A stretch of 64,000 nucleotides of DNA from Fusarium oxysporum f. sp. lycopersici 4287. Lineage: Eukaryota; Ascomycota; Sordariomycetes; Hypocreales; Nectriaceae. The DNA lies in NCBI RefSeq assembly GCF_000149955.1, contig NC_030991.1:4014629-4078628 (forward strand), read 5' to 3'. Every line of letters begins with the position of its first letter. Position 1 is the first letter of the stretch. The translations under genes were made by a program, and so were the position numbers. This document shows, in pieces, positions 31,210-41,890 of the stretch. The notes under the pieces are model-generated. The model saw only the letters and a program-made list of their open reading frames with translations. It did not search any database and was not told the origin of the DNA.

Positions 31210-33819
31210 ATGCGTGATACTGAATGGGAGTCTACTTATGAGGAGGTTAAGCATCTATTGCTTTCAAACCAGTGTTACGCTCGGCTTACGATTGAGTGTG
31301 ACTGCTTTTCACCGTACGATGAGCAACCTAGAAGATATTACAAACAGAAAGCAGACTGCCGTCACCCGGCGATTAGCACATGGGATGGAGGTGTAAAGAG
31401 TGATACGTGCGAGGAGAGTGATACGTGCGAGGAGAGTGATACGTGCGAGGAGAGTGATACGTGCGAGGAGAGTGATGCATGCGAGGAGAGTGATGTGTGC
31501 GAGAGTGATGCGTCCGAGGAGAGTGATCCGTCCGAGGAGAGTGATCCGTCCGAGGAGAGTGATAAGTCTGAGGAGAGTGATACATACAGTGATACATACG
31601 AGGAGATTGATACGTACCAATTGAACTTATTCGCCATGGAGGACTACGAACTCAGACCGATCCCATATCTTGAGTATATCATCCATGAGACCCCAAACCG
31701 GATGAAAAACATATTCGCAGGCTTAGAATATGACCCCCGACTTACAGTAGGGTTGTGGGACGAACGAGAGGGTTCATTTTACGGTGAAAAGGTACCATAT
31801 CTTCAGCGCCGACGAGCAGACGGAGATGATGCCTGGGAGACGCTTTATCGAGATGCGGAATATCTATCATCAGACCTTTTACGTTTCGACCACGTGAAGC
31901 ATTCAGACGATAAGAGTCTTTTTATCTTTGCCGTTGCAATGAACGTAAACGAGTCTTTAGAAATAGAAGATTTCGAACTGTCGGACAGAATTTTCAAGCA
32001 TTTTCGCAGACTGATACGGTGGACAAGGATCAAACAATCATGGCCAGATCTCCTGGAGTGTAATAAGAGTTTCCTTCAGGATAGTCATGAGAAGAATCAG
32101 TCGGCTTCTTTCGACTCTCCATACTTAGGTTATCCTAGGCAGGACTGCGAAAAGGAAGAGGAATATAGATCATTGGTTCGTCTTACCGACAATGGATTAC
32201 TGGTTCTTGGTGGGCAAGGGCCGGATAGAGGACCAGATTGGCGGGGTGGTCGCACATTCCAGTCCACACACAAGGAATACCGACGGCTTCCATGTCTTGA
32301 ATTTGTTGTCCCAGACGACCCAAGATCCGACTTTGTCTCTAACTTGATAGCTGATGTAAAACTTGCAGTGAATGTTCACAGAGGAGATGGCTCAGTATAT
32401 ACGACAGATCCGAACTGCTGTGAATATTTACAACGGGAGTTAAATCCAGATGGACTCTGGGAACAGCAGCAAGTATCAGAGCGTTCTCTGCGGCATTTCT
32501 GTCTCGATCATCTGCCGTTATTCAGGAAGGAAGAAGTCTTAATCTGCACTGTTGCAATGAAGATCACCGAAAATACAAAAGACATGCTTATGGGGAAAGA
32601 GGAAGATTTTGTTGAAGCCAGTACAGCGTTTGACCTGATACACAGAATATTAAGCAATAAAGGTAACCTCGTCGACTTGAATCATGTAAAGAATCTGCAC
32701 CAGCTGTCTGAGGTGTATGACATTTTCATCAATCAGAACTTCGAAAGCCAAGACGCTAAGCATCTCAAAACGCTGCGACAAAACGGTCTGTTCGTCCTTA
32801 CTGGTCCGGAATTCTATCAATCTAAGTTTAAAACGTATAAGATTCCTCTACTCAAAATAGCCTCTCTACGAGAACCAATTAAAAAAAGGTTTATCGTTAG
32901 TATTTCTCAGGATCGAAGCCTCGCAGTAGGGTGTTGGAATGTGCAAGATCGCAAATGTAGAGCCATCAATATCCCAAAGATATGTGGAGCGCTAAGAGTG
33001 AATGATGAGGATTGCTGTTTTCCGAAGGCTTGCAAAAAAAAACGAGTCAAATTCGATTTTATTGGCAAGGAGACGGAGATGTCCTTACGAGGTAGTATTC
33101 TTGAAGGTGTTGAACCACTAAAGGATCAAAATGTCTCTATCTGGATCATAGCAATGAGGGTCGATAAGCTTATCCATGACAGAAACAAGAAAAAACTATT
33201 AAACAAAATTAAGAAATTTGACATTGCAAAGCGTGTGGCAGCCCATATAGAGGCTGTCAACTCTGCGGATTCAGTATCAGGGGTTGTTTCATCTAAAAGA
33301 ACGGATGACTCGAATGAGGATGATAGACCCGATACAAGAAAGCAGAATGGCTTAACAGTGGCAAAGAAATTAAGTAGCCAGCCTAGAGAAAGACGCTTCT
33401 TGGATATAAGTTTCGAAGATTTGCAGATTGAGGGTATGATGCCTCGCGGGGAGTTGAGGCTATGCGATAGAAGACGCCCGGGAAATGCATATATTGTTTG
33501 CAGAACAGACATACCCCATATCCTGGAGAATCTCAAAGGAGATGTCAAACAACTGGAAAGAAAAGACGCTCAATCTCTCCTTGGAGTAAATCTCCTCGAT
33601 TTCGAGGTTAAAAACATTGCGGTAGGGGGTGGGAACGCGATTAGTTTATTTGGAGGACTTCGTGGAGAACACCAGTTATTCGTGCTGTCAAAGACTACGT
33701 TAAATAGGGCACTTAGCAAGGAAGATGCACAGAAGTTCTGGCAGCAGAATTCGAAAAAGCTAGATGATGCCTTCAAACGGAGAGCCTCATATCTTAAATG
33801 GCGCGAAGGATGTCAATGA
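31210..33819 (+). CDS. 869-aa protein with three copies of an unnamed module
   Basis: Single-exon gene from ATG 31210 (context AAAATG). Residues about 63-138 are a low-complexity Ser/Asp/Glu/Cys tract made by a coding minisatellite. Three modules of 120-140 residues follow: A about 145-275 (LRPIPYLEYIIHETP, LTVGLWDER, FIFAVAMNV), B about 340-480 (YRRLPCLEFVVPDDP, LAVNVHRGDG, LICTVAMKI, FDLIHRIL) and C about 515-685 (KTLRQNGLFVLTG, YKIPLLKIASLREP, LAVGCWNVQD, SIWIIAMRVD, IKKFDIAKRVAAHIEA). Each starts with a LxxLxxxGLxVL segment and an IPxLxxxxP strand. The C-terminal 150 residues (DISFEDLQIEGMMPRGELRLC, LSKTTLNRALSKEDAQKFW) form a further domain. The 268-aa protein at 13451 carries one copy. 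No signal peptide, membrane helix, or enzyme motif is visible; function unknown. A conserved aromatic/acidic pattern (VxxWD) suggests a beta-rich binding domain, but that is inference. Confidence 0.75.
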   Translation: MRDTEWESTYEEVKHLLLSNQCYARLTIECDCFSPYDEQPRRYYKQKADCRHPAISTWDGGVKSDTCEESDTCEESDTCEESDTCEESDACEESDVCESDASEESDPSEESDPSEESDKSEESDTYSDTYEEIDTYQLNLFAMEDYELRPIPYLEYIIHETPNRMKNIFAGLEYDPRLTVGLWDEREGSFYGEKVPYLQRRRADGDDAWETLYRDAEYLSSDLLRFDHVKHSDDKSLFIFAVAMNVNESLEIEDFELSDRIFKHFRRLIRWTRIKQSWPDLLECNKSFLQDSHEKNQSASFDSPYLGYPRQDCEKEEEYRSLVRLTDNGLLVLGGQGPDRGPDWRGGRTFQSTHKEYRRLPCLEFVVPDDPRSDFVSNLIADVKLAVNVHRGDGSVYTTDPNCCEYLQRELNPDGLWEQQQVSERSLRHFCLDHLPLFRKEEVLICTVAMKITENTKDMLMGKEEDFVEASTAFDLIHRILSNKGNLVDLNHVKNLHQLSEVYDIFINQNFESQDAKHLKTLRQNGLFVLTGPEFYQSKFKTYKIPLLKIASLREPIKKRFIVSISQDRSLAVGCWNVQDRKCRAINIPKICGALRVNDEDCCFPKACKKKRVKFDFIGKETEMSLRGSILEGVEPLKDQNVSIWIIAMRVDKLIHDRNKKKLLNKIKKFDIAKRVAAHIEAVNSADSVSGVVSSKRTDDSNEDDRPDTRKQNGLTVAKKLSSQPRERRFLDISFEDLQIEGMMPRGELRLCDRRRPGNAYIVCRTDIPHILENLKGDVKQLERKDAQSLLGVNLLDFEVKNIAVGGGNAISLFGGLRGEHQLFVLSKTTLNRALSKEDAQKFWQQNSKKLDDAFKRRASYLKWREGCQ
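31396..31600 (+). repeat. 15-bp coding minisatellite
   Basis: About 13 tandem copies, mostly of GAGAGTGATACGTGCGAG-type units with period 15 bp (GAGAGTGATACGTGC then GAG...), encoding SDTCE, SDACE, SDASE, SDPSE and similar pentapeptides. The first units are identical and the later ones diverged, with one unit shortened (SDVCE-SDASE). The repeat length is a multiple of three, so copy number can change without breaking the frame. Confidence 0.9.
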
Positions 33820-34779
33820 GGAGTTATCATACGAAGGCCAAAGAGAATTAAAGGTAGGCGGTGAAGGAAGTAGCGAATAGAAGAAATAGACATGACTATT
33901 ATGCAGCTGAGCCTTATGGATTGATTGATAGTTAAAGCTTATGACGCCTCAACGACACATAGCAAGCCAAAACACTGAAAAATATCAATCAGCTTTAGCT
34001 AAAGGTTTTTCGTCTTCGATCCTTGCGTTCTGAGAAATGTCAGCAGGACAATGATAGGTTCTGATACCAATCCTTGGGAGGGGTTGCTGTCATTGTCGTT
34101 CCTGCTTTACACTTTACCCTCTTGGTTGCCCCATGGGGATGACAGCTTGTTAACACAACTCGGGACAGGCATGACCATGCCGGACTGATCTATTGAACCA
34201 CCACAAGGTTGCGCATGTAGACCATGCGATAGAGGTCGACAACAATTTTCTCGTCTGATATCGAAAATCGACAGGATATAGACTAGAACCCAGCAGTACC
34301 GAGACATTGAGAGAAAGCGATAACGACAAATCGATTACATACAACTCTAAAGCACGTTTCCTTGAGCTTAACGAAGTAGACTTATTCATAACACAACGAA
34401 ACTATTTTATTAACTGTCATGAGTGCCGCCTTGGCCTTCTGATCTAGGTTCAGTCATTCGGGTGCCTCGTGTGCATAAAGCATCCATTGCAATGGCACTG
34501 GCAAGACAGCAACTGACGATTGCTTTAGATGTGATCCACTCATCATTTTCGATGGATAGTTGCATCTGTTACACTTAACTCTTCCAAAAAGGGGTTGCAG
34601 TGCTTAGAATACGGAACGTAACAGACACATGGCCACGCTAATCTCTTACCAAATATGGTTCCGAAAATAGCAACCCGACCAGATCAGATTGCTCAGTCTA
34701 AGTAACCCAGGCTTAAAACTAGCTAGTGCGGCTGGTTAGAAAAAGGAAAGCCTTTCTCCATTTTGCGAGATCTATAAAC
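33820..34779. other. Intergenic, promoter side of secreted-protein gene
   Basis: No supported gene. Overlapping minus-strand frames at 34107-34389 (66-79 codons) have no recognisable content. The last 200 bases precede the signal-peptide gene; no mimp-type inverted repeat is seen there. Confidence 0.45.
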
Positions 34780-35304
34780 ATGAAGCTGTCTATTTCTATA
34801 CTAACAAGTTTTGCTACAGTGATCGTCGCTGCCCCTATCGCTATGGCTGGATATGATGCTTCGCTTGCGAGCTACAACTCACCTGAAGGGATAAAATCAC
34901 ACCATAGCCCAAAGACCGACACTCATTTGAGGCCCCAATACACCAAGCCCAAACCCAAATCTTATCAGCCGGAGTCCGCCCATCCTCAGAAGTCTAAGAC
35001 TCCCCTCCATAAAATGAAGCGACCCAAACGTGACCACAAAAATCCTCAGTCTAGACCTAATACTAAGCCTGAGCAACAGTCTCACCATAAGAGTCATAAT
35101 GTCATACCTCACCAGTCTCAGTACGCGGGGCCGCAGAAGCGTAAAGCTTACGATACTAAACATATGCACCGCCGCCAAGGACATAGGCACGCGAAATCGC
35201 GATATGGAGAGCGATACTACTATCAGACGCGGCGAAGAGATTTGCTGACAACCCAGGAGTATCGTACATCCAGGAAAAGAGTTTTCTGCCTGGGCCTACG
35301 CTGA
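34780..35304 (+). CDS. Small secreted basic His/Lys/Pro-rich protein
   Basis: The frame is open from 34726, but ATG 34780 starts a clean signal peptide, MKLSISILTSFATVIVAAP, with likely cleavage around VAA-AP or AMA-GY. The mature part (about 150 residues) is highly basic and rich in Lys, His, Pro, Ser and Gln with no Cys-rich fold (PKPKSYQPESAHPQKSKT, HKSHNVIPHQSQ), and it ends in Arg/Tyr-rich sequence (YGERYYYQTRRRDLL). One Cys lies near the C-terminus. It is therefore a secreted or cell-wall protein of unknown role; a candidate effector in a plant-associated fungus is possible but not shown. RRQ or KR-type sites (GPQKRK, MHRRQG) could be Kex2-like cleavage points. Confidence 0.6.
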   Translation: MKLSISILTSFATVIVAAPIAMAGYDASLASYNSPEGIKSHHSPKTDTHLRPQYTKPKPKSYQPESAHPQKSKTPLHKMKRPKRDHKNPQSRPNTKPEQQSHHKSHNVIPHQSQYAGPQKRKAYDTKHMHRRQGHRHAKSRYGERYYYQTRRRDLLTTQEYRTSRKRVFCLGLR

Positions 35305-35549
35305 CTATACACTTTGCCTTTCTTCCAGCGTGCTTGCGATGGGGAGCGAAGCGGATGTTAATCTGACTGGTACTTCCGTCATGGTGACACTTGACTAGGC
35401 TATTCAAATGTGTCAAAGTCGTTCTGGGGTGGCACTTGTATCATATTCACTCTATTCTATTTTTCCTCTAATCTTTAAACTACTTGGAAGATTCGTCCGA
35501 TGATCTGACATGGCCAGTATCTGTGTTCTCGAGTGCAACAAGTGATTAG

Positions 35550-36617
35550 CCCACTGCATGTAAGGAAGTGCAGAGGCTCGCCAACAATCTCAAGATGCAA
35601 AATGATCAGAACATTTACCAATTCGAGTTCGCCGACAACCCCAAACAGCAGCAACAGGACGATATTGCAGCCTTACTTGCCCCCCCTGACGATATGTCAC
35701 AGAATTCCATAGCAGTATCTGATACACTACACAATACCTTAATGGTCTCCCCTTTTCAGTTCAGTGCGCCGCCCGCCCCGGCATCTCAGACAGCGCACAT
35801 ACAACATGATTGCGAGTGCACAAGATTTTCCGACTGGAGCAGCGAAGAATTACTTGCTCCATTCAAACCGCCAGGTTCAGGTACTTCTCACGCAGTCCAG
35901 TTTGACCGTGCTCTTACACCAAAGCCGATGATCTCATCCTTGGGCATACCTATATCGAGCGCTGCTCTGCAGCCCATATTTCCACATCCGTCAGGTAATG
36001 CTCGTCAGTATACCGTGCAAACGATTGCTCCCGCTGTAACTCGCCTGTCAAATTTGGCCTCTATAGCCGGAACACCAGCGCTGCTATATCCGACGATCTG
36101 GAAGCCTGTCAAGTTCACCATCGATTCAAGGAGGAAGGCTCACATACATGCAACGGTTGAACAAGATGAACGGAACCACAGGCATAGTATTAGTCATCCC
36201 AGCCTGCCTTGATGGGAGAGCCAGACAAAGGAGCAGGATACATTTGGCGCTGATGAATCATCCTCTGACGACGAACCTATCATTATTGCAGATCGAGTCT
36301 CGGCCGACTCATCTTCTACGCCCTTGCGGGATCTTATGGGGACATCAAATTCCAGTTCTGAATCCCCAGGAAGTACCGTCACATGTAGAGTCCGGAATAG
36401 GAAGCATCACGAGTACCATAACCAGGCGCCTGGGCATCCATCGAAGGTCAATGTCAGAGATGCTGCTTTTCAGATTAAGAAGGTGGTTGATCACAGGAAG
36501 TGGACGTGTCCGATAAAACCAAGATTTCACCGGCTTTATAAGACGTCGGTTCCTGGTCCTTCTGAAGTTAGTAGGAAGTCGCTGCCGACACTTTATGGGT
36601 CAAGTCTTGTAAGATAA
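35550..36617 (+). pseudogene. Regulator-like gene fragment with one stop
   Basis: After an upstream TAG the frame is open from 35550 to 36617 except for one TGA at 36210-36212 (SHPSLP-stop-WESQTKEQD). Both halves are in the same frame, so the lesion is a single nonsense change; CGA to TGA would explain it. The product is Pro/Ser/Gln-rich in the first half (NNLKMQNDQNIYQF, DNPKQQQQDDIAALL, FSDWSSEELLAPF), then KFTIDSRRKAHIHATVEQDE, an acidic stretch ESSSDDEPIIIADR, and a basic end (CRVRNRKHHEYHNQ, AAFQIKKVVDHRKWTC). This layout is typical of a fungal transcription factor outside its DNA-binding domain, but no zinc-finger or other named domain is present. The 5' end is missing (no ATG with good context). 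Identity uncertain. Confidence 0.45.
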
Positions 36618-38514
36618 CAGATGTTAGATATCCCTGAGTATGCATGTGATAATGCCCAACGATAGGAGGCTCTGGAGGTACTTCATTTGCTCCCTGCTGT
36701 TTCACTGTCAACATCGCCATCAGTATCATAACCCCCGGATCCCAAGGCTGCAGTGACCGGTCTGGTCATCGATACACCATCTTTCAATGACCACGTGTAA
36801 CAGCTTTGCCCTGGTCTTTGTCGTTGATTTCCAAGATGGCAAGTTGATCGGTGCCGCAACTGATCGCCGTCTCAGCGCCATTATCAGCATACCGAACGAT
36901 GTCTCATCTCACCAATACCTCCAGGTTCAATATGAGACTCAGCATAACGTTCCGGCTCTATGTCAAAGACAGCATGAAAATATTGACATGAAGTGTTCTG
37001 CACAAACGCGAGCAGAATTGTCACCAGAGAAACGAGGATCTACCTCTCATTTCCGCCGCGATTGTGTGCATTTAGTTTCCTTTTTGCTTCCTTGCGCCCT
37101 ACCTGCTATTGTAGCACTCGTGGCTGGAGACAAACGCGAGATTGCGCGGTGCGCCAATCATCAGCCATGTCACATATTTTAGACCCCATTCTCAGTAATT
37201 GTTAATCCTTCTGTGAATTTATATCCTCTACCCTATATTGGTGTATATATGTTTTCTAACTTTGAAGTTCTTTGGCCCTCAAACTCTTCGGCTTTATGAT
37301 AGCCATCGATTTGATATATAGCTGCTGGAAGGTAATCCCAATTTGAACACACCCAAAATATAGCATCCTACTGGCATGTACTCAACTCATACAGCCACTA
37401 TGACTTAGGGGCACTCATCCGTGATGAAGACCATTCACTAGAAGGATCTTGGTTATCCTTAAGGAAAATCCAAAACTCTGGTTCCCTTGAATGGATATCA
37501 GCATGGGAGACTTGTTAGCTTGAAAGATTGAAATTGCAGTAGACTGATACAGATGCATGAAACCCCTGGTTGGATTATTACTCGAGAGCGGTAGATTTCA
37601 GGGAAAAGTCTGGACTTTCTCTCGGTGTGATTTTTAGTGAAGCATTACAGGCGTCGGGAGTTTGTTTATTCGTGCTGGCCTCTGGGCCATCCTTTTGAAA
37701 CCGATCATCAACTGGATGAAGTTATGGCGGTAATGATAGCGGCTGGCCTGAGGTAATTGTTAAGCCCGATGGGTAGGTATAGCAAAACATAACCTGGATG
37801 CGATCTTTGTCCCATATATCTCGGATAACTTCCGAAATTCCTTTGACATTACACAAAGCAACGCCTGGGATGTTCTAGGCCTTCGAAGCAGAATTACTCA
37901 GTCCCTCTGCCGCTGAGCCCTGTGTGTCGTATACCGTCGAACAAAGCGTGAGACCATCCAGGATGTAAGGAAGAATAAAAATTCAACCGTCCTGAGTATA
38001 TATATATATATATGTGTGTGTATGTATGTATGTGTGTGTGTTTGTGCGCCGGCTCCAGGGTTAAAATTACCTACGTCAGCTATTGGGACTAACCTACTAA
38101 CACTAATTATTGGGATAGCGAGGTGTCCAAGGACCGTTTTAAAGATTGTTGCGCTAGCTATTAAGTTACCTATCAGACATAAGAGGAATAAACAGTCAAC
38201 TGCCAATGTAAAGGTGCTTGTGCCTAGGTGAGGTGACCTTGTGCGCAAGTGGCATTTATGTAAGAGACAAACTTCAAAAAGAGCAGGCTTCCCCTTTCGC
38301 CTTTTAGTGCTCTTACAACTTCTACACAATCCCTCCTTGACATATCAATCTTTTCACCACTGTATGGACACTAAGAGGTTTCTAATCGATGAATATCCGT
38401 TTCGTCTTTATGTACATCGTGGACCCTGTTAAGAATATGCTCGCTGGCACTATTATCATGAAAGCGCACTTTTCTCTAATAGCACTACCAGGACGGCCCA
38501 GTGGTTTGGTGGAC
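36618..38514. other. Intergenic with a microsatellite
   Basis: Small frames such as 36787-37182 (131 codons, plus) may be decayed downstream sequence of the fragment at 35550; nothing in them is recognisable. A (TA)n/(TG)n/(TATG)n tract lies at 37997-38042. Confidence 0.4.
37997..38042. repeat. TA/TG/TATG microsatellite
   Basis: A run of alternating TA for about 18 bases, then TG repeats, TATG repeats and TG repeats again, ending in TTTGTGCGCC. Confidence 0.9.
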
Positions 38515-39891
38515 ATGGCAACTTCTCAGCCTTTTAGTTCTGTGCCTTCATCGGCGCGCAGAAGTAACGGTAATATCACGTCACTACACACAACGGCTTG
38601 TACTTCACAAGCGCCCACTGTCACCCCGGGAAAGAGGAGTCTACAGCGCATCTACCGGCCCGCGAAGAATTCTCTCTACGATATCCTTCAGTAATACGCC
38701 GGCACATCGCTCTTTGTGCGACCTATTTCTTGGACAGATCTACACAGTAAACTCCTCGGCACGACGTGGGATGAATTGCCACCATGCGATACACCGCAGC
38801 CTTCAGCGGCTCCAGGCACACCGCCATCGCCAGGACATTTAAATCCTTCGACTACTATCATCAATCTCAGCAAATCGCTCACGCGGATTCTTCTACCTGA
38901 TCCTCTGCATCCTATTCTGTGCTCCCGGGCTGTCAAGAAAGTGCTCAACACCCTATGGCCTACAGCTTTCAACAGCCCGCAGTACTTGCCCGAGCTCCAT
39001 CTATATTTTGGCGGTCGCGTCTACCGCGATGCTGTTCGCAGTCAACTTATGTGGAATTACCCATCTGAAAAGGCAAAGTCTTCACATTCATCATTCAAGT
39101 CAGTCTCGACGCAACCTGCTGAATCATTCAACATCTCAACACAATCTTCACCTAGCTACAGCCCCGCTAATTTACCCATGATCTGCTACATTAGCAAGAC
39201 TCAATTGGCCTCAGTCCGAACCAACATTTTTCGTCTCGCATCTGGTCCCAACGGCACACGGAACGAACCCGTGCTTCGCCTCCAACAGATGCGAGCGCGT
39301 ATGCTCGTGCCCTCGAATTGCGATCATGATGCCCATCTTGTGGGCGTTTTTCTAGTGATGGCACAAAAGCACTTCTACCCTACCCCACCTCTGAGTGACA
39401 GACGTGACTCGCGCATTGGCAATGCAATTGCACCAGGACAAGGCATCCCTCCATGCCCTAACTTCCACAATATCAAGTTGAAGATTCTCACACATGACAC
39501 CGAGAGAGCTGAGTTTATTGTCTACACGGGAAATATAACAAAGGAATTTTTGGAGAAGTTCCATGATCCTTTTAAGGCTCCTGCCGATGACGATGATGCT
39601 ATGGTGACTGGTCTCAAGATTGAATACACAAGGGTTCCTATCTGGCCTATTCTCGGTCTCAAAGAGAGACTGGGCAAAGCTTTAGGCCATGAGATCGTCG
39701 GATCTTTCAACCCAAATTTGATGGAGACATGGGAGAAAGACCCCAAAAAACCAGGCGGCGAGAAGCGAAAGCGAGATGTTCTCAAAAAGGTTGCTAACAG
39801 AAAGTTCGAAGAAGACACTGAAGAAGAGCCAGCCTTCGTCTTCAAGAAACAGTGTCTAAACGAGGGCACACCAGTCGGCGTGGTGAATTGA
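38515..39891 (+). pseudogene. Hypothetical gene with one in-frame stop
   Basis: ATG 38515 opens MATSQPFSSVPSSARRSNGN..., which reaches a TAA at 38692-38694 (YDILQ-stop-YAGTSLFVRP). The same frame then continues for 399 codons to 39891. The total is 459 codons with a single nonsense codon, and CAA to TAA by C-to-T would explain it. Conserved-looking blocks include SLFVRPISWTDLHSKLLGTTWDEL, PELHLYFGGRVYRDAV, FLVMAQKHFY, HNIKLKILTHDTERAEFIVYTG and RVPIWPILGLKERLG. A basic, nuclear-localisation-like stretch (KKPGGEKRKRD) is near the end. No named domain is recognised, although the blocks look like a widespread fungal-specific family. A GTG at 38716 and internal ATGs could still give a truncated product. 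Confidence 0.65.
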
Positions 39892-40443
39892 AAGCGGGCT
39901 CTTTGCCGTATATGACATGAAATAAGCTGGGATGAAGGGTAAGCAGGACGCGCATTTGGAATACGCAATACATTGTCTGGAATTTGTCTGGGATTCTAAG
40001 CAGGTTTCGCCACCGTCGCAGGCGCGTATAGCTTTCGTATCAGCGCAAGGCTAGTAAGCTGTGAAGGAAGTAGGTTATGCATAGGCTTGCCGTGGTTGTT
40101 TGTATCGTACTTGTATTTCTTCTTCTGTCCCTCGCTCAAGCGGTTAATTTCTTCTTTTCGCAATTCTTGTTGACTGTTGTATTTCTGGCATATATCTTCT
40201 ACTTTGCCTTGTAATTGTCCAGACTTTCGCGGATCTGTTCAACTGAAAACATCGTGTTTAAATCATCGTGTATCAATCTTATGAAGTTGATCAGCCCTGT
40301 ATTCTCTCAGCTATGGAAGCTTCCAGTCGCTCGGATGTGGCTCACATCAAGAAAACCCTCGACAGTTTAACTTTTCCAGTCCGGATGACTTAGCCAACAA
40401 AACCTTCGGCGGCTTAGCCTTTCCACTACAGGTCGACTAAGCC
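39892..40443. other. Intergenic, no supported gene
   Basis: No gene seen. Two similar short segments containing ACTTAGCC or GGCTTAGCC with CTTTTCCA/CTTTCCACT occur at about 40365-40440, near the candidate left end of the Tc1-like element. Confidence 0.4.
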
Positions 40444-41847
40444 TACTGTGGGGTCCCCGTAACTATCTCCTGTAACAGACGACTCCTGTTCCTTTTTGTT
40501 GTTAGCCACAACACCAAAGGAATGCCTCACTCCCAAATTCGATATTCTCATGTCCGCTCCAAAGTTCCAACTATCGTATGTCCCTGCGAGTTCCCACGTT
40601 CGCATAAGGATTCGCCTGTCGTTGACCACTGCTCCACCGGGTTCGTCCCCGATAATGCAGAGTGCAGACCGCGCCCATGAGTCTCGCTGCTGTGCCTCCT
40701 AGAGGCTGGTAAGTGTGGCGGATCGATCAGCAGCCGGTCAATACGGGAGCAGGCCCCACAGAAATACATCACTTGTGCCTTATCGTCCTCAGAGGGATTG
40801 TAGAGAGGAACGTGTGTGTATTAACTGTGGCTAGAAATGGGCTCGGTCCGAAAGGTCCGGCTGATATACGAGGTAGGTTCTTCAGACACAATCAACATTT
40901 ATGGCTTAATAGGCTTGCACTTCGACGCCCGTTTCTCAGCGACGAAGCTGCTCAATTGAGGAAATCATTCTCTGACAAATACCTTCATGAAGATGAGTCT
41001 TTTTGGTACAGTTGGTGGTTTTCTGATGAGGTCACGATCGACCGTACAGACAGTGACTATACCAAGTGGCCATTTTATTCTGCCGTAAGTCCAGGGACTT
41101 CTATTTCAAAAGCTTCTTCTGACAACACCACAGGGCGAGAGTCTTCATAGAGATATAGTCCAAGCTCGTAGACGTCCTTCAAGACACTCACAGAGGTTTT
41201 ATGGTGCAATTAACTATGATAAACCGTCCCGGATCGTCCCTCTTCCCGTGAATCCTCAGTCTGAGAGGGGAGGCGTAACAGGCCGGCGTATTCTACCCTG
41301 TCTACAGTCCTATCTCCCCGGACTTATTGAGGGAGGAGAGACTTTTCAGCACGACAACGCCCGCACATTTACTTGTAAGAGAGTTCAAGAATGGATGCGC
41401 CCCTAGGCAAGAAGAACAGGAGTCTTTCTTGCTGACTGGCCTCCGTACAGTCCTGAGCTAAATCCCATTGAGACTCTCTGGAAAATCCTCAAACAGAGGA
41501 TACGTGAAACTTATCCTGAAATTTCCGCTTATCCAAAGAAGGCTGAGGCTATGGAACGACTTATTGCAGCTGCGGAAGAGGCTTGGACTGAGGTTGAAGA
41601 TGATATAGTCAGGAACGTGATAAAATCGATGCCCGACCGACTGGAGGCGTGTTATAATGCAAATAGCTATTATACCAAGTAGTAATCTACATGGCTGGAA
41701 TCTCTTTTTAATTCTCTATAGACTGACATGTATCTTATTAAAGTTAAATAACTATTGCCCATTCAGTTGCAGAGTGAAATGGCAGGTTGCAATCGAGGTG
41801 GTTGGGGTTGATCCGGAATATGTCGGGACATTTGCCGACCCACTGTA
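40444..41847 (+). mobile_element. Tc1-like element, transposase with one stop
   Basis: The transposase reads in two exons, about 40713-41084 and 41134-41682, joined by a 49-bp intron (GTAAGT, TTCTGAC branch, CACAG). The first catalytic Asp is in FSDEVTI, the second in FQHDNART, and the DDE_3 C-terminal block is WPPYSPELNPIETLWKILKQ, all typical of Tc1/mariner transposases. A single in-frame TAG at 41404 (WMRP-stop-ARRTGVF) interrupts it; TGG or CAG as the ancestor would each need one transition. The right end may be CAGTGGGTCGGCAAATG on the minus strand, ending at 41845 and followed by TA (41846-41847); this resembles the CAGTGGG start of Fusarium impala/mimp ends. The left end (TA 40444, then CTGTGGGG) is only a weak match. 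The N-terminal DNA-binding part is not readable, so the element is likely dead. Confidence 0.65.
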
Positions 41848-41890
41848 GCGTCTTTACACTAAGCTAATTTAGGCAAGATTATGGATCTTT

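Noticed and set aside
31309..31637. Antisense frames over the coding minisatellite
   Set aside because: All frames of a 15-bp repeat stay open by arithmetic; only the plus-strand frame continues into protein-like sequence on both sides.
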